Origin: an uncultured Alphaproteobacteria bacterium
GTDB taxonomy: Bacteria; Pseudomonadota; Alphaproteobacteria; CAAGCB01; CAG-977
Length of the DNA: 64,000 bases
Assembly (NCBI GenBank): GCA_944393745.1
Contig: CALYBD010000003.1
Span: forward strand, 38,991 to 102,990
Direction: 5' to 3'
In this document: positions 44,569 through 52,908 of the stretch, one piece after another
Layout: each line of letters begins with the position of its first letter
Position numbering within the stretch: the first letter of the stretch is position 1
Notes under the pieces: generated by a model
The model's input: only the letters and a program-made list of their open reading frames with translations
Told to the model about the DNA's origin: nothing
Database searches by the model: none
Made by a program: the position numbers and the translations under genes

Positions 44569-45777
44569 ATGAAAAAACTATTTATTTTTTTGTTTATGTT
44601 TATTCCGTTTTCGGCGAAAGCGGATTTGTTTTCGATTACTCTGACGCAGAACGGTCAGAGCACGACGAAAGGTTTTGCGTCCGTCATGGATATTTTTGAT
44701 CAATACGAAGACGGGACGTTGGATACGATTTTAGCAGGGTACGATCCGTATGCTCCGGCGGAGGGTGTTTTGGATTTCCGCGGCATTCGCATGGAGTTGA
44801 ATTATACGGACGGGGGGAGTTTGGGCAATCAGCTTGTTTTTAACGTTCCGGCGATCGGTATTAATAATTTAACTTTTGAAGGGACGACACAGGAACAGGC
44901 GTTTGACGCGTTTAAAGAATATTTAAAAACGAATCAAGATGATTTGTTGACCAAGATTTTAAAAGAAAGCGTTTCCCATACGCCGTATGACGCCGTAGCG
45001 GGGAACCCGTCTTCTTTGATGGCGCAGATGACGGATATGGCATTTTCCAATCCGACGTTGAATGTGACGGAACGGGCTTTGGTGTCGGGACAGACGGGCG
45101 GTTTTGTGATTCTTTCGCCTTCCGGCGGATCTCATAAAATCAAAGGCGAAGACGGTGTCGAAAGAACGGCGACGACATTGAATCTGCCGTTGGGATACAC
45201 GTTTAAATTCGATAACAACTGGGCATTGGGGATCGATATGCCGCTGTCTTATATCGATTTGGACGGATCCGTGACGTATGCGGCGCAACTTGGTCTGAGC
45301 CTGCAAATTCCTTTATATAAAGACAAGTGGTTGTTGACTGCTTCGGGACGTGTCGGCGCGACGGCTTCCGAAGATTCCTTGTCCGGCGGTCTTTTGTATA
45401 TGGCTTCGGTGACCAGCAGCTATACGTTTGACATTAAAGAAACGTCCGTGACAATCATCAATATGTACGGTCATGTTCAGGATTATACGTTGGACGTTAA
45501 AGGGTATGATATCGAATACGGATTGAAGAACGATGTTTTTAAAAACGGGATCGCCGTTAAACAGAAATTAAGCGCGAAAACGGCTTTGACTGTTTTCGGT
45601 TATGATACGCGCTATACGGGATCGGATTTGTATATTGACGCTTATGACGAAGTGGGGTTGAGCTTTACAAAATATTTCTCCGGCGACAGCTTTTTTACGG
45701 GAATAGATATAACAGCCAGTTATACGTTCGGAGATAACTACAAAGCTTATCGAGCCGGTTTGGCGTTCCTGTTTTAA
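44569..45777 (+). CDS. Secreted outer-membrane beta-barrel protein (autotransporter-like translocator region)
   Basis: 402 residues. A signal peptide (MKKLFIFLFMFIPFSAKA) is followed by an N-terminal globular region (about 19-175), then a C-terminal barrel of about 12 predicted strands (LNLPLGYTFKFDNNWALGID; GSVTYAAQLGLSLQIPL; DITASYTFGD) ending AGLAFLF with C-terminal Phe. The layout resembles a short autotransporter or large OMP, but I do not recognise the passenger. AAAGGGGTG precedes the ATG. It is flanked by terminators on both sides, so it is monocistronic. Confidence 0.78.
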   Translation: MKKLFIFLFMFIPFSAKADLFSITLTQNGQSTTKGFASVMDIFDQYEDGTLDTILAGYDPYAPAEGVLDFRGIRMELNYTDGGSLGNQLVFNVPAIGINNLTFEGTTQEQAFDAFKEYLKTNQDDLLTKILKESVSHTPYDAVAGNPSSLMAQMTDMAFSNPTLNVTERALVSGQTGGFVILSPSGGSHKIKGEDGVERTATTLNLPLGYTFKFDNNWALGIDMPLSYIDLDGSVTYAAQLGLSLQIPLYKDKWLLTASGRVGATASEDSLSGGLLYMASVTSSYTFDIKETSVTIINMYGHVQDYTLDVKGYDIEYGLKNDVFKNGIAVKQKLSAKTALTVFGYDTRYTGSDLYIDAYDEVGLSFTKYFSGDSFFTGIDITASYTFGDNYKAYRAGLAFLF

Positions 45778-45794
45778 ATTGTTGTTGCGAAGGA

Positions 45795-45829
45795 AACAGG
45801 CGGTATGGTTCCCATACCGCTTGTTTTTT
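45795..45829 (+). terminator. Intrinsic terminator after the second barrel gene
   Basis: A 14-bp stem (AACAGGCGGTATGG / CCATACCGCTTGTT, one mismatch) with a 3-base loop and a T run, 17 bases after the stop. Confidence 0.85.
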
Positions 45830-45927
45830 ATGAGCTTAAAAGTGTTCGAAGAAGCGTTGTGCGGGATCAGTAAAAAGTTGTAAACGGGAAAGGTTTTGAT
45901 TATCCTCATAAAAAAGAAAGAAAAAGT

Positions 45928-46836
45928 ATGGCTAAAAAACGTAAAGGTAATCCCGTTAACGGTTGGGTGATTTTGGACAAGCCGGCCGGGTTAGGATCGA
46001 CAACGGCGGTCAGTATCGTCAAAAGGTTGTTTAACGCGCAAAAAGCCGGTCATGCCGGCACGTTGGATCCGGCGGCTTCAGGCGTGCTGCCGATTGCTTT
46101 GGGCGAAGCGACAAAGACCATTCCCTATGTGATGGACGGTGAAAAAGTGTACGCTTTTACGGTGCGCTTCGGTCAGGAAACAACGACCGATGACGCGCAA
46201 GGCGAAGTGATCGCGCAAACGCAACGTCTGCCTGATGAAAAAGATCTGCTTGAAGAGATCGGTTCTTTTATCGGGGAAACGGATCAGGTGCCTCCTAAAT
46301 ATTCGGCGGTGCATATCAACGGTCGGCGCGCTTATGATCTGGCGCGCGAAAATAAAGACGTCGTTTTGCAACCGCGGCGGATTCGAATTGACGAATTGGA
46401 AATGCTTCACTTTTCTAAAGACGGTATCGCCGATTTTCGGATTCGTTGTTCCAAAGGAACGTATGTGCGCTCGGTTGCGCGGGATTTGGCGCGAAAAACA
46501 GGCAGTTTGGGGCATGTTATCGCGCTTCGGCGACTGAAATGTGCAAAATTTTTGGCTCAAAACGCTTTTTCACTGGAATATCTGCGCTCATTAGAGCATA
46601 GTTCTAATTGGACTGATGTGCTTTTGCCCGTCGAGACCGTGCTTGACGACATCCCAGCACTGGCCGTGACGCAAGCTCAGGCACTTAAGTTGATGAACGG
46701 TAATTTTTTGCCCGTGTCCGAATTCGGATCCGTTCCGCAAACGGACGTGTTTCAGGCGAAAACACAAAACCGTTTAATCGCTTTGGTTCGTGTGCAGGAC
46801 GGAATGATCCGCCCCGTACGCTTGATTATTCAATAA
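45928..46836 (+). CDS. truB: tRNA pseudouridine(55) synthase
   Basis: Makes the universal pseudouridine 55 in the T loop of tRNAs. 302 residues with GWVILDKPAGLGSTTAV and the catalytic AGHAGTLDPAASGVLPIALG at about 39-58, where the Asp of GTLDP is the nucleophile; the KYSAVHINGRRAYDLAR and CSKGTYVRS motifs are also present. It is followed by rpsO after 20 bases and resumes the conserved order interrupted after rbfA. Confidence 0.95.
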   Translation: MAKKRKGNPVNGWVILDKPAGLGSTTAVSIVKRLFNAQKAGHAGTLDPAASGVLPIALGEATKTIPYVMDGEKVYAFTVRFGQETTTDDAQGEVIAQTQRLPDEKDLLEEIGSFIGETDQVPPKYSAVHINGRRAYDLARENKDVVLQPRRIRIDELEMLHFSKDGIADFRIRCSKGTYVRSVARDLARKTGSLGHVIALRRLKCAKFLAQNAFSLEYLRSLEHSSNWTDVLLPVETVLDDIPALAVTQAQALKLMNGNFLPVSEFGSVPQTDVFQAKTQNRLIALVRVQDGMIRPVRLIIQ

Positions 46837-46856
46837 CTCGTTATTAGGAGACGATG

Positions 46857-47126
46857 ATGTCGATTACACAAGAACGTAAACAGGAACTGATTAAAGAATT
46901 CGCAACCAAAGAAGGCGATACCGGTTCTCCGGAAGTCCAGGTTGCCATTTTGTCCGAACGGATTAAAAACCTGACGGAACATTTAAAGGACCATGACAAG
47001 GATTTCCATTCTCGCCGCGGTCTGTTAATCATGGTCGGCCAGCGCCGGCGTTTGCTTGACTATCTGAAAAGCAAAGATGTTTCCCGTTACGAAAGCTTGA
47101 TTGCCCGTCTGGGTCTGCGCCGCTAA
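46857..47126 (+). CDS. rpsO: 30S ribosomal protein S15
   Basis: 89 residues, the standard S15 length when read from the second of two ATGs (46857); AGGAG at 46846-46850 has 6 bases of spacing to this start. Family features: [38 protein letters not shown], and the C-terminal [12 protein letters not shown]. It lies between truB and pnp, as is usual. Confidence 0.96.
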   Translation: MSITQERKQELIKEFATKEGDTGSPEVQVAILSERIKNLTEHLKDHDKDFHSRRGLLIMVGQRRRLLDYLKSKDVSRYESLIARLGLRR

Positions 47127-47144
47127 GGCGTCTGTATTTCGATG

Positions 47145-47175
47145 AAGCCCCTTTTTTAAACCAAAGAAGGGGCTT
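47145..47175 (+). terminator. Hairpin between rpsO and pnp
   Basis: A 9-bp stem (AAGCCCCTT / AAGGGGCTT) lies about 20 bases after rpsO. There is almost no T run after it, so it may be a weak terminator, a transcript-stabilising structure or an RNase processing site of the kind found before pnp. Confidence 0.5.
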
Positions 47176-47252
47176 TGTCGGATCAATAAGTTTGTTTTTT
47201 GGTTGGCTCTTTTTGAATGGTCAAAAAGAGGTTGGAGAAGAAAGTAAGTATA

Positions 47253-49409
47253 ATGTCTATGTTTAAAGAATTCCGCAGGGAAATCGAATGGGGCGGGCGC
47301 ACTTTGTCCGTCGAAACCGGAAAAATCGGTCGCCAGGCTGACGCTTCCGTTATTGTCAAATACGGTGAAACCGTTGTCCACTGCGCCGTGTGCGCCGCTA
47401 AAACCGTTCCCGAAGGAATGGAAGAAGATTTTTTGCCTTTAACAGTTAATTATCAGGAAAAAGCTTATGCGGCCGGTCGTATTCCGGGCGGCTTTTTCCG
47501 CCGCGAAGGCCGTCCCGCCGAACATGAAATTCTGGCGGCTCGTCTGATTGACCGCCCGATCCGGCCGTTGTTTGCCAAAGGGTACTGCAATGATACGCAG
47601 GTTACCTGCACGGTGTTAAGTCATGATATGGAAAACGATCCCGATATCGTTGCCATGATTTCCGCTTCTGCGGCACTGGCTTTGTCCGGGTTGCCGTTTT
47701 TGGGGCCCATCGGCGCCGCGCGCGTCGGATACAAAGACGGTCAGTATATTTTAAACCCGACTGTTGCGGAACGTGAAACGTCTCAGCTTGACTTGGTTGT
47801 TGCCGGAACGTCTCAGGGCGTTTTGATGGTTGAATCCGAAGCCGGCGAATTGTCCGAAGAAGTCATGTTGGGCGCCGTTGTGTTCGGCCATGAAAAAATG
47901 CAGGCGGTGATTGACATGATCAACGGCCTGAAATCCGAAGCTGGCAAAGAACCCTGGCCGATGCCGGTTCCCGCGCCCGAATACAAGATTGTTTATGATA
48001 AATTTATGGACGCTTACGGCGCCGAATTGCGCGAAGCTTATAAAATTACGGATAAACTGGAACGTCAGAATGCCGTTGCAGATATTCGCGAAGCCGCAAA
48101 GATCAGTGTGGCTGAAAATGAAGCCGAATCTGCTGTCGCGACACGCGTTTTCCATGAGATGGAATACCATACGGTGCGCGATGCGATTTTGGAAACGGGT
48201 GTGCGTATTGACGGCCGCGATACGAAAACGGTTCGTCCGATTTCGGCCGAAGTCGGCATTTTGCCGCGCGCGCACGGATCTGCTTTGTTTACCCGCGGTG
48301 AAACGCAGGCTTTGGTCGTTGCCACTTTGGGAACGGATCAGGACGAACAGATTATTGATGCGTTAACGGGCGAATACCGCCAGCCGTTTATGCTGCATTA
48401 TAATTTTCCGCCGTATTCGGTCGGTGAAACGGGACGTATCGGGTCTCCGGGGCGCCGCGAAATCGGTCACGGCAAGCTGGCTTGGCGCGCGATTCATCCG
48501 ATGTTGCCCTCTAAGGAAGAATTTCCGTATTCAATCCGTGTCGTTTCCGAAATCATGGAATCGAACGGGTCTTCGTCAATGGCGACGGTCTGCGGTTCGT
48601 GCCTGGCTTTGATGGACGCGGGTGTGCCGATGAAGGCTCCCGTTGCCGGAATTGCCATGGGACTGATTAAGGAAGAAGACGGCCGGTTCGCCGTGTTGAC
48701 CGATATTATCGGTGATGAAGATCATCTGGGCGATATGGACTTTAAGGTGGCTGGAACAAAAGACGGCGTAACGTCTTTGCAGATGGATATTAAGATTACC
48801 TCCATTACAAAGGAAATCATGGAAATCGCCTTAAAGCAGGCCAAAGAAGGCCGTCTGCATATTCTGTCCAAAATGGCCGAAGCGATTGAAGCACCGCGGG
48901 CAACGGTTTCCGAAAATGCGCCGCGCATTACAACGTTGCAGATCCATAAAGACAAAATCCGCGATGTTATCGGAACGGGCGGCAAGGTTATTCGTGAAAT
49001 TACCGAAACAACCGGCTGCAAGATTGATATTTCCGAAGACGGTTTGATCAAGATTGCTTCTTTCTCCGAATCTTCGGGGGCGGCGGCGTTGAACTGGATT
49101 AAAGGCATTGTTTCCGAACCCGAAGTCGGTCAGATCTATGACGGTAAAGTCGTCAAAGTCGTCGAATTCGGAGCTTTTGTCAACTTCCTGGGGGCAAAAG
49201 ACGGCTTGGTTCATATTTCCGAACTGGCGCCGAAACGTGTCGGCAAAGTGACCGATGTCGTTAATGAAGGAGACAGCGTAAAGGTCAAATGCATTGCCAT
49301 TGATAATCGCGGCAAGGTTAAATTGTCCATGAAGCGTGTCAATCAGGAAACGGGCGAAGACCTGGAACAACAGGAACAGCCCGAACAATCTGAACAGTCC
49401 GCCGAATAA
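47253..49409 (+). CDS. pnp: Polyribonucleotide nucleotidyltransferase (PNPase)
   Basis: 3'-5' phosphorolytic exoribonuclease and degradosome component. 718 residues: two RNase PH domains (first with [20 protein letters not shown], read in part; second with [21 protein letters not shown] and the active-site [19 protein letters not shown]), a KH domain ([19 protein letters not shown]) and an S1 domain ([20 protein letters not shown]), then a Glu/Gln-rich tail. The frame opens 36 bases earlier, but the ATG at 47253, after AGAAGAAAG, gives the usual N-terminus. Confidence 0.95.
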   Translation: MSMFKEFRREIEWGGRTLSVETGKIGRQADASVIVKYGETVVHCAVCAAKTVPEGMEEDFLPLTVNYQEKAYAAGRIPGGFFRREGRPAEHEILAARLIDRPIRPLFAKGYCNDTQVTCTVLSHDMENDPDIVAMISASAALALSGLPFLGPIGAARVGYKDGQYILNPTVAERETSQLDLVVAGTSQGVLMVESEAGELSEEVMLGAVVFGHEKMQAVIDMINGLKSEAGKEPWPMPVPAPEYKIVYDKFMDAYGAELREAYKITDKLERQNAVADIREAAKISVAENEAESAVATRVFHEMEYHTVRDAILETGVRIDGRDTKTVRPISAEVGILPRAHGSALFTRGETQALVVATLGTDQDEQIIDALTGEYRQPFMLHYNFPPYSVGETGRIGSPGRREIGHGKLAWRAIHPMLPSKEEFPYSIRVVSEIMESNGSSSMATVCGSCLALMDAGVPMKAPVAGIAMGLIKEEDGRFAVLTDIIGDEDHLGDMDFKVAGTKDGVTSLQMDIKITSITKEIMEIALKQAKEGRLHILSKMAEAIEAPRATVSENAPRITTLQIHKDKIRDVIGTGGKVIREITETTGCKIDISEDGLIKIASFSESSGAAALNWIKGIVSEPEVGQIYDGKVVKVVEFGAFVNFLGAKDGLVHISELAPKRVGKVTDVVNEGDSVKVKCIAIDNRGKVKLSMKRVNQETGEDLEQQEQPEQSEQSAE

Positions 49410-49435
49410 TTACTTTGCAAGAAGGAGCGTTTTCC

Positions 49436-50830
49436 GTGAAATCTCTTAAGAATTTACTTATTTCCGGGCGTGAAGTTCTGCCTTTGATCGAAGGGGGAAA
49501 AGGCGTCGCCGTCAGCACTTGCAAGACAGCGGGGGCGTGGGCGGCGGAAAATGCCGTCGGAACGATTTCCGGGGTTATTCCCGATGTCGTTGACGCAAAC
49601 GGCGAAATTATTCCGATGCAAATCAAAGCCAAAACACGCCGGGAACGGTTTGAAGAACAAATTCGTCATTCGATTGAAGGAATTATTTCCCAAGCCAAAG
49701 TGGCTCATGAGATTGCCTGCGGCAAAGGACGCATACATATTAATGTCCTTTGGGAACAGGGCGGCGCACAGCAGATTATTACCGAAGCCCTGGCCGGCGC
49801 CAAAGGGGTAATTAACGGGGTGACCTGCGGGGCGGGAATGCCTTATAAGCTGGCGGAAATCGCTTCTTCTTTCAAAACGTTTTACTATCCGATCGTGTCA
49901 TCGGGACGTGCGTTTAAGGCTTTGTGGGCGCGCGCTTACAAATCTTATGCGGATTTTCTGGGCGGTGTTGTTTACGAAGACCCGTGGAAGGCCGGCGGAC
50001 ATATCGGGTTGTCAAACAATGACGATCCGGCCGTGCCGCAAAATCCGTACGAACGCATTGTCGAACTGCGCCGGTCAATGTCGGCGGTCGGATTGGATCA
50101 TACGCCGATCATTATTGCCGGCGGCGTGTGGTATCTGCGCGAATTTCAGGATTATATCGATAATCCCGAAATCGGACCGACGGCATTTCAGTTCGGAACG
50201 CGTTCTTTGCTGACGCGGGAAAGCCCCGTTGCCAAAGCCTGGCAAAAGGCTCTGTTGACATTGAAAAAAGGCGAAATTGCTTTGCAGCGCTTTTCACCGA
50301 CCGGCTTTATGTCTTCGGCAATTAAAAACAGATTTTTAACGGATCTGTTTGATCGTTCCGCAACGGCAATGCCTTATAAAGAATCTCCGGAAGGCGATTT
50401 TCAGATTCCTCAGAATGTCGGACCGAACAAAGTATACATTACCGCCGCCGATAAAGAACGGGCTGACGGATATGTCGGTGCCGGACGGACGGTGGCATTA
50501 AAAACAAATGACGGTCAGATTGTTTTTGTAACACCGAAAAATCAGGCGGATATTCAGCAGGCGCGTGCCGGTTGCATGGGGTGTATCTCATATTGTTTGT
50601 TTTCCGGTTTTTGTCAGTCTGATGAAAACCTGTCAACGGGCAAAACGCCGGATCCGCGGTATTTTTGTATTAAAGATGCTTTGTATCGTGCGGCTCATGG
50701 CGGTTCGGTAGATGATGAATTGATTTTTGTCGGTGATAATGCCATTCGTTTTGCAACGGATCCTTTGTTTAAGGACGGCTCTTTGCCAACGGTCAAAGAG
50801 TTTATTTCAAAACTGTTAATGGGTGATTGA
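49436..50830 (+). CDS. Nitronate monooxygenase-type flavin oxidoreductase
   Basis: 464 residues with a TIM-barrel FMN-binding fold of the 2-nitropropane dioxygenase family. Seen are VAVSTCKTAGAWAAENAVG, INVLWEQGG, GVTCGAGMPYKLAEIA, the KAGGHIGLS loop, and IIIAGGVWYLREF. A GTG start at 49436 follows AAGGAG with 8 bases of spacing; an upstream TTG exists. The C-terminal part contains a cluster of cysteines (AGCMGCISYCLFSGFCQS), suggesting an iron-sulfur or metal site, as in a subgroup of these proteins. Physiological substrate unknown. It follows pnp with 26 bases and ends in a terminator. Confidence 0.82.
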   Translation: MKSLKNLLISGREVLPLIEGGKGVAVSTCKTAGAWAAENAVGTISGVIPDVVDANGEIIPMQIKAKTRRERFEEQIRHSIEGIISQAKVAHEIACGKGRIHINVLWEQGGAQQIITEALAGAKGVINGVTCGAGMPYKLAEIASSFKTFYYPIVSSGRAFKALWARAYKSYADFLGGVVYEDPWKAGGHIGLSNNDDPAVPQNPYERIVELRRSMSAVGLDHTPIIIAGGVWYLREFQDYIDNPEIGPTAFQFGTRSLLTRESPVAKAWQKALLTLKKGEIALQRFSPTGFMSSAIKNRFLTDLFDRSATAMPYKESPEGDFQIPQNVGPNKVYITAADKERADGYVGAGRTVALKTNDGQIVFVTPKNQADIQQARAGCMGCISYCLFSGFCQSDENLSTGKTPDPRYFCIKDALYRAAHGGSVDDELIFVGDNAIRFATDPLFKDGSLPTVKEFISKLLMGD

Positions 50831-50846
50831 TTTATTCGTTGAAGTA

Positions 50847-50868
50847 GGGGGCGTTAGCCCCCTTTTTT
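50847..50868 (+). terminator. Intrinsic terminator after the flavin oxidoreductase
   Basis: A 6-bp all-GC stem (GGGGGC / GCCCCC) with a GTTA loop and six T follow 16 bases after the stop. Confidence 0.88.
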
Positions 50869-50885
50869 GAATCAATAAAAAAAGA

Positions 50886-50913
50886 TTGACTCTGTTGAAA
50901 GAAGTTTTATTCT
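50886..50913 (+). promoter_or_regulatory. Candidate promoter for irr
   Basis: TTGACT at 50886-50891 and TATTCT at 50908-50913 with a 16-base spacer, placed after a terminator and 28 bases before the irr ATG. Confidence 0.5.
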
Positions 50914-50941
50914 GATAAGAAAGGCTTTGACGGAGAAGAAT

Positions 50942-51352
50942 ATGAAAAAAACAGAGCGTCCCTTTGCCTGGACGGTAGATATTTTGCGGCGGGCAAAATT
51001 GCGCCCGACATGCCAGCGTATGGGATTGGTCAAGTTGTTGTTTGGTCACGGCCATCGCCATATCTGTGCCGAAGAATTGTATAAAGAGGCCAAGGCAAGC
51101 GGTATGAATTTATCGCTGGCAACAGTGTATAATACGTTAAATCAGTTTAAAGAAGCCGGCCTTCTGCGTGAAATCCTGACCGGCAGCGACAAAGCGTATT
51201 TTGATACGAATTTAACGCCTCATTCCCATTTGTTTTTCGAAACAAACAACCATGTGGAAGATCTGCCCGCCGAATTAATTTCGGTGCAGTTGTCCGAAGC
51301 TTTGTTAAAAAAAGTGAATGTTAAATCCGTAGAAGTCGTTGTACGGATATAG
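50942..51352 (+). CDS. irr: Iron response regulator Irr (Fur superfamily)
   Basis: 136-residue Fur-family repressor; in alphaproteobacteria Irr links haem status to iron and haem gene control. The DNA-recognition helix MNLSLATVYNTLNQFKEAGLL and HRHICAEELYKEA match Irr. The haem-responsive His cluster, usually HHH in FDTN-x-HHHFF, reads FDTNLTPHSHLFFE here (HSH), and no Cys-Pro haem regulatory motif is present. GGAGAAG precedes the ATG at 50942. A TTGACT-N16-TATTCT promoter lies upstream. Function is inferred from the family. Confidence 0.87.
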   Translation: MKKTERPFAWTVDILRRAKLRPTCQRMGLVKLLFGHGHRHICAEELYKEAKASGMNLSLATVYNTLNQFKEAGLLREILTGSDKAYFDTNLTPHSHLFFETNNHVEDLPAELISVQLSEALLKKVNVKSVEVVVRI

Positions 51353-51354
51353 CT

Positions 51355-51828
51355 TTATTCGAAAACTTCGTGCGGATAAACCCCCCACAGCAGGTTTTTA
51401 AAAACCCACCCTTGGAAATGATTAAATTCCACTTTACATAAATTGACCTCTGCCGGGCACAACATCAGCCGCCCGATGGCGCCGGATTCGATTTTTGCCA
51501 AAGGAAGGGCGTTTTTATTCGCCGCCCGCAGCAGCAATGTTTCCTGTTTAACGCGGACAGTTCTGCGTCCGGACAGCATGGCCTGATAGATCCAGCCTTC
51601 TTTGCCTTCGGAATCTTTTATTCTGCGCCAGGTTTCAAATTCGGCCGTTATTTCGACGGGCAAATCGTTTTTTAGATAAACCCATTCCACGGGATAACGA
51701 AAGCCTGGACCCGTGCGCAGATTAACCTGATCGGAACGCAAAGAAACGAACCGCGGCAAAGGCAGGCCTGTCTGTGCTTGCGCCGGACAGCAGAAAAGAA
51801 AAACAACCAATAAAAAAGACAAAAACAT
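51355..51828 (-). CDS. Exported SH3-domain protein
   Basis: 157 residues with a signal peptide (MFLSFLLVVFLFCCPAQAQ), then two bacterial SH3-like domains: one with VNLRTGPGFRYPVEWVYLK and GWIYQAMLSGRRTV, another with LLLRAANKNALPLAKIESG and GWVFKNLLWGVYP. Such pairs bind periplasmic cell-wall components. The ATG lies 1 base after the dut stop, so it is translated from the dut message; a longer frame exists upstream but reads back into dut. It converges on irr with a 2-base gap. Confidence 0.82.
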   Translation of the reverse strand: MFLSFLLVVFLFCCPAQAQTGLPLPRFVSLRSDQVNLRTGPGFRYPVEWVYLKNDLPVEITAEFETWRRIKDSEGKEGWIYQAMLSGRRTVRVKQETLLLRAANKNALPLAKIESGAIGRLMLCPAEVNLCKVEFNHFQGWVFKNLLWGVYPHEVFE

Positions 51829-51829
51829 A

Positions 51830-52279
51830 TTACACACCGGTTGATCCGAATCCTCCGCTGCCGCGGCGGGTCGTGTCCAGCTTTCCGATTTCATGCCATT
51901 GCGCCTGCACAACGGGCGCGATGACCATCTGCGCGATTCTCATACCGCGTTTTAATAAAAAGACTTTGTCGCCGGTATTGTATAAAACGACAAAGATTTC
52001 GCCGCGATAGTCGGCGTCAATCGTTCCCGGGGAATTTAACACGATAATTCCTTCTTTCCAGGCCAGTCCGGATCGGCTGCGGATTTGTGCTTCGTATCCG
52101 GACGGCAGAGCGATACTGATACCGGTTGATATTCGTTCGCGTCCGGCCGGCGGAATCGTAATCGAACCGGGAATTGCCGCATACAAGTCCATTCCGGCAG
52201 ATTCTTCGGTTGCGTAGGCCGGTAAAGGAAAATCAGAGGCGGAACCGTAACGAAAAACGGGAATAGAAATCTTTTTCAT
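51830..52279 (-). CDS. dut: dUTP diphosphatase
   Basis: Hydrolyses dUTP to dUMP, keeping uracil out of DNA and feeding thymidylate synthesis. 149 residues with the trimeric dUTPase motifs in order: GMDLYAAI (motif 1), [12 protein letters not shown] (motif 2), [10 protein letters not shown] (motif 3), RIAQMVIAP (motif 4) and the C-terminal [10 protein letters not shown] (motif 5). The ATG at 52279 follows AAAGGTG; the in-frame ATG 15 bases upstream is less well placed. Confidence 0.95.
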   Translation of the reverse strand: MKKISIPVFRYGSASDFPLPAYATEESAGMDLYAAIPGSITIPPAGRERISTGISIALPSGYEAQIRSRSGLAWKEGIIVLNSPGTIDADYRGEIFVVLYNTGDKVFLLKRGMRIAQMVIAPVVQAQWHEIGKLDTTRRGSGGFGSTGV

Positions 52280-52374
52280 CGCACACCTTTCCATTTTTGT
52301 GGATTTTTATCATAAAAGGATTTATAAAAGATAAAGATATTTTTTGTTTCTTTTACTGCCAAAGGATAAACAGC

Positions 52375-52908
52375 GTGTTGCGCAGTGTTTTTTTCGGAAT
52401 GATGGTTCTTTTTTGCAGTGTTTCCCGGGCTTTTTCGTTCGGGTTGACGGCAGATCAGATGTATCGCAACCTGCTGACGTCCGAAAAGGGAACATCAAAA
52501 ACGGCATCATTATCTTCCGAACCGCTTTTGTCGTTTAAAAAGGCCGATTCAAAGCCCGAGGCCATCTGGCAGGAACGAAAGGTTTTGTTTGAAAAGAAAA
52601 TACAAAAGCCTTCTGATTTTGAAACGGAATACAGCTGGGACGAAATTGTCGTTGCGGTTAAGAAAGGCAACATTTCTCCGTTTGATTTGGCTGAAATCCG
52701 CCGCTTGTCCGAACATGAAAATGCCGAAGCCATTGAATTGCTGGCCTGGATGTATGCAACGGGAACAGGGTTAAAACAGAATTTGCAGAAATCGTATGCT
52801 TATTATCTGCAGGCGGCACATATGGGCGTGCCGTCGGCGTATGACAACGTACGTGCCGTTTATCGGGCAATGAGCCCGGCACAAAGGGCTTCTCTTCCCG
52901 TGTTTTAA
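52375..52908 (+). CDS. Exported protein with a Sel1-like repeat
   Basis: 177 residues from a GTG at 52375, which follows AAAGGA with 8 bases of spacing. The N-terminus (LRSVFFGMMVLFCSVSRAFS) is a signal peptide. The C-terminal part has a Sel1-like repeat: NAEAIELLAWMYATGTGLKQ, then NLQKSYAYYLQAAHMGVPSA. Sel1 repeats usually mediate protein contacts; the function here is unknown. Its stop overlaps the stop of the opposing UbiB-like gene by 3 bases. Confidence 0.75.
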   Translation: MLRSVFFGMMVLFCSVSRAFSFGLTADQMYRNLLTSEKGTSKTASLSSEPLLSFKKADSKPEAIWQERKVLFEKKIQKPSDFETEYSWDEIVVAVKKGNISPFDLAEIRRLSEHENAEAIELLAWMYATGTGLKQNLQKSYAYYLQAAHMGVPSAYDNVRAVYRAMSPAQRASLPVF

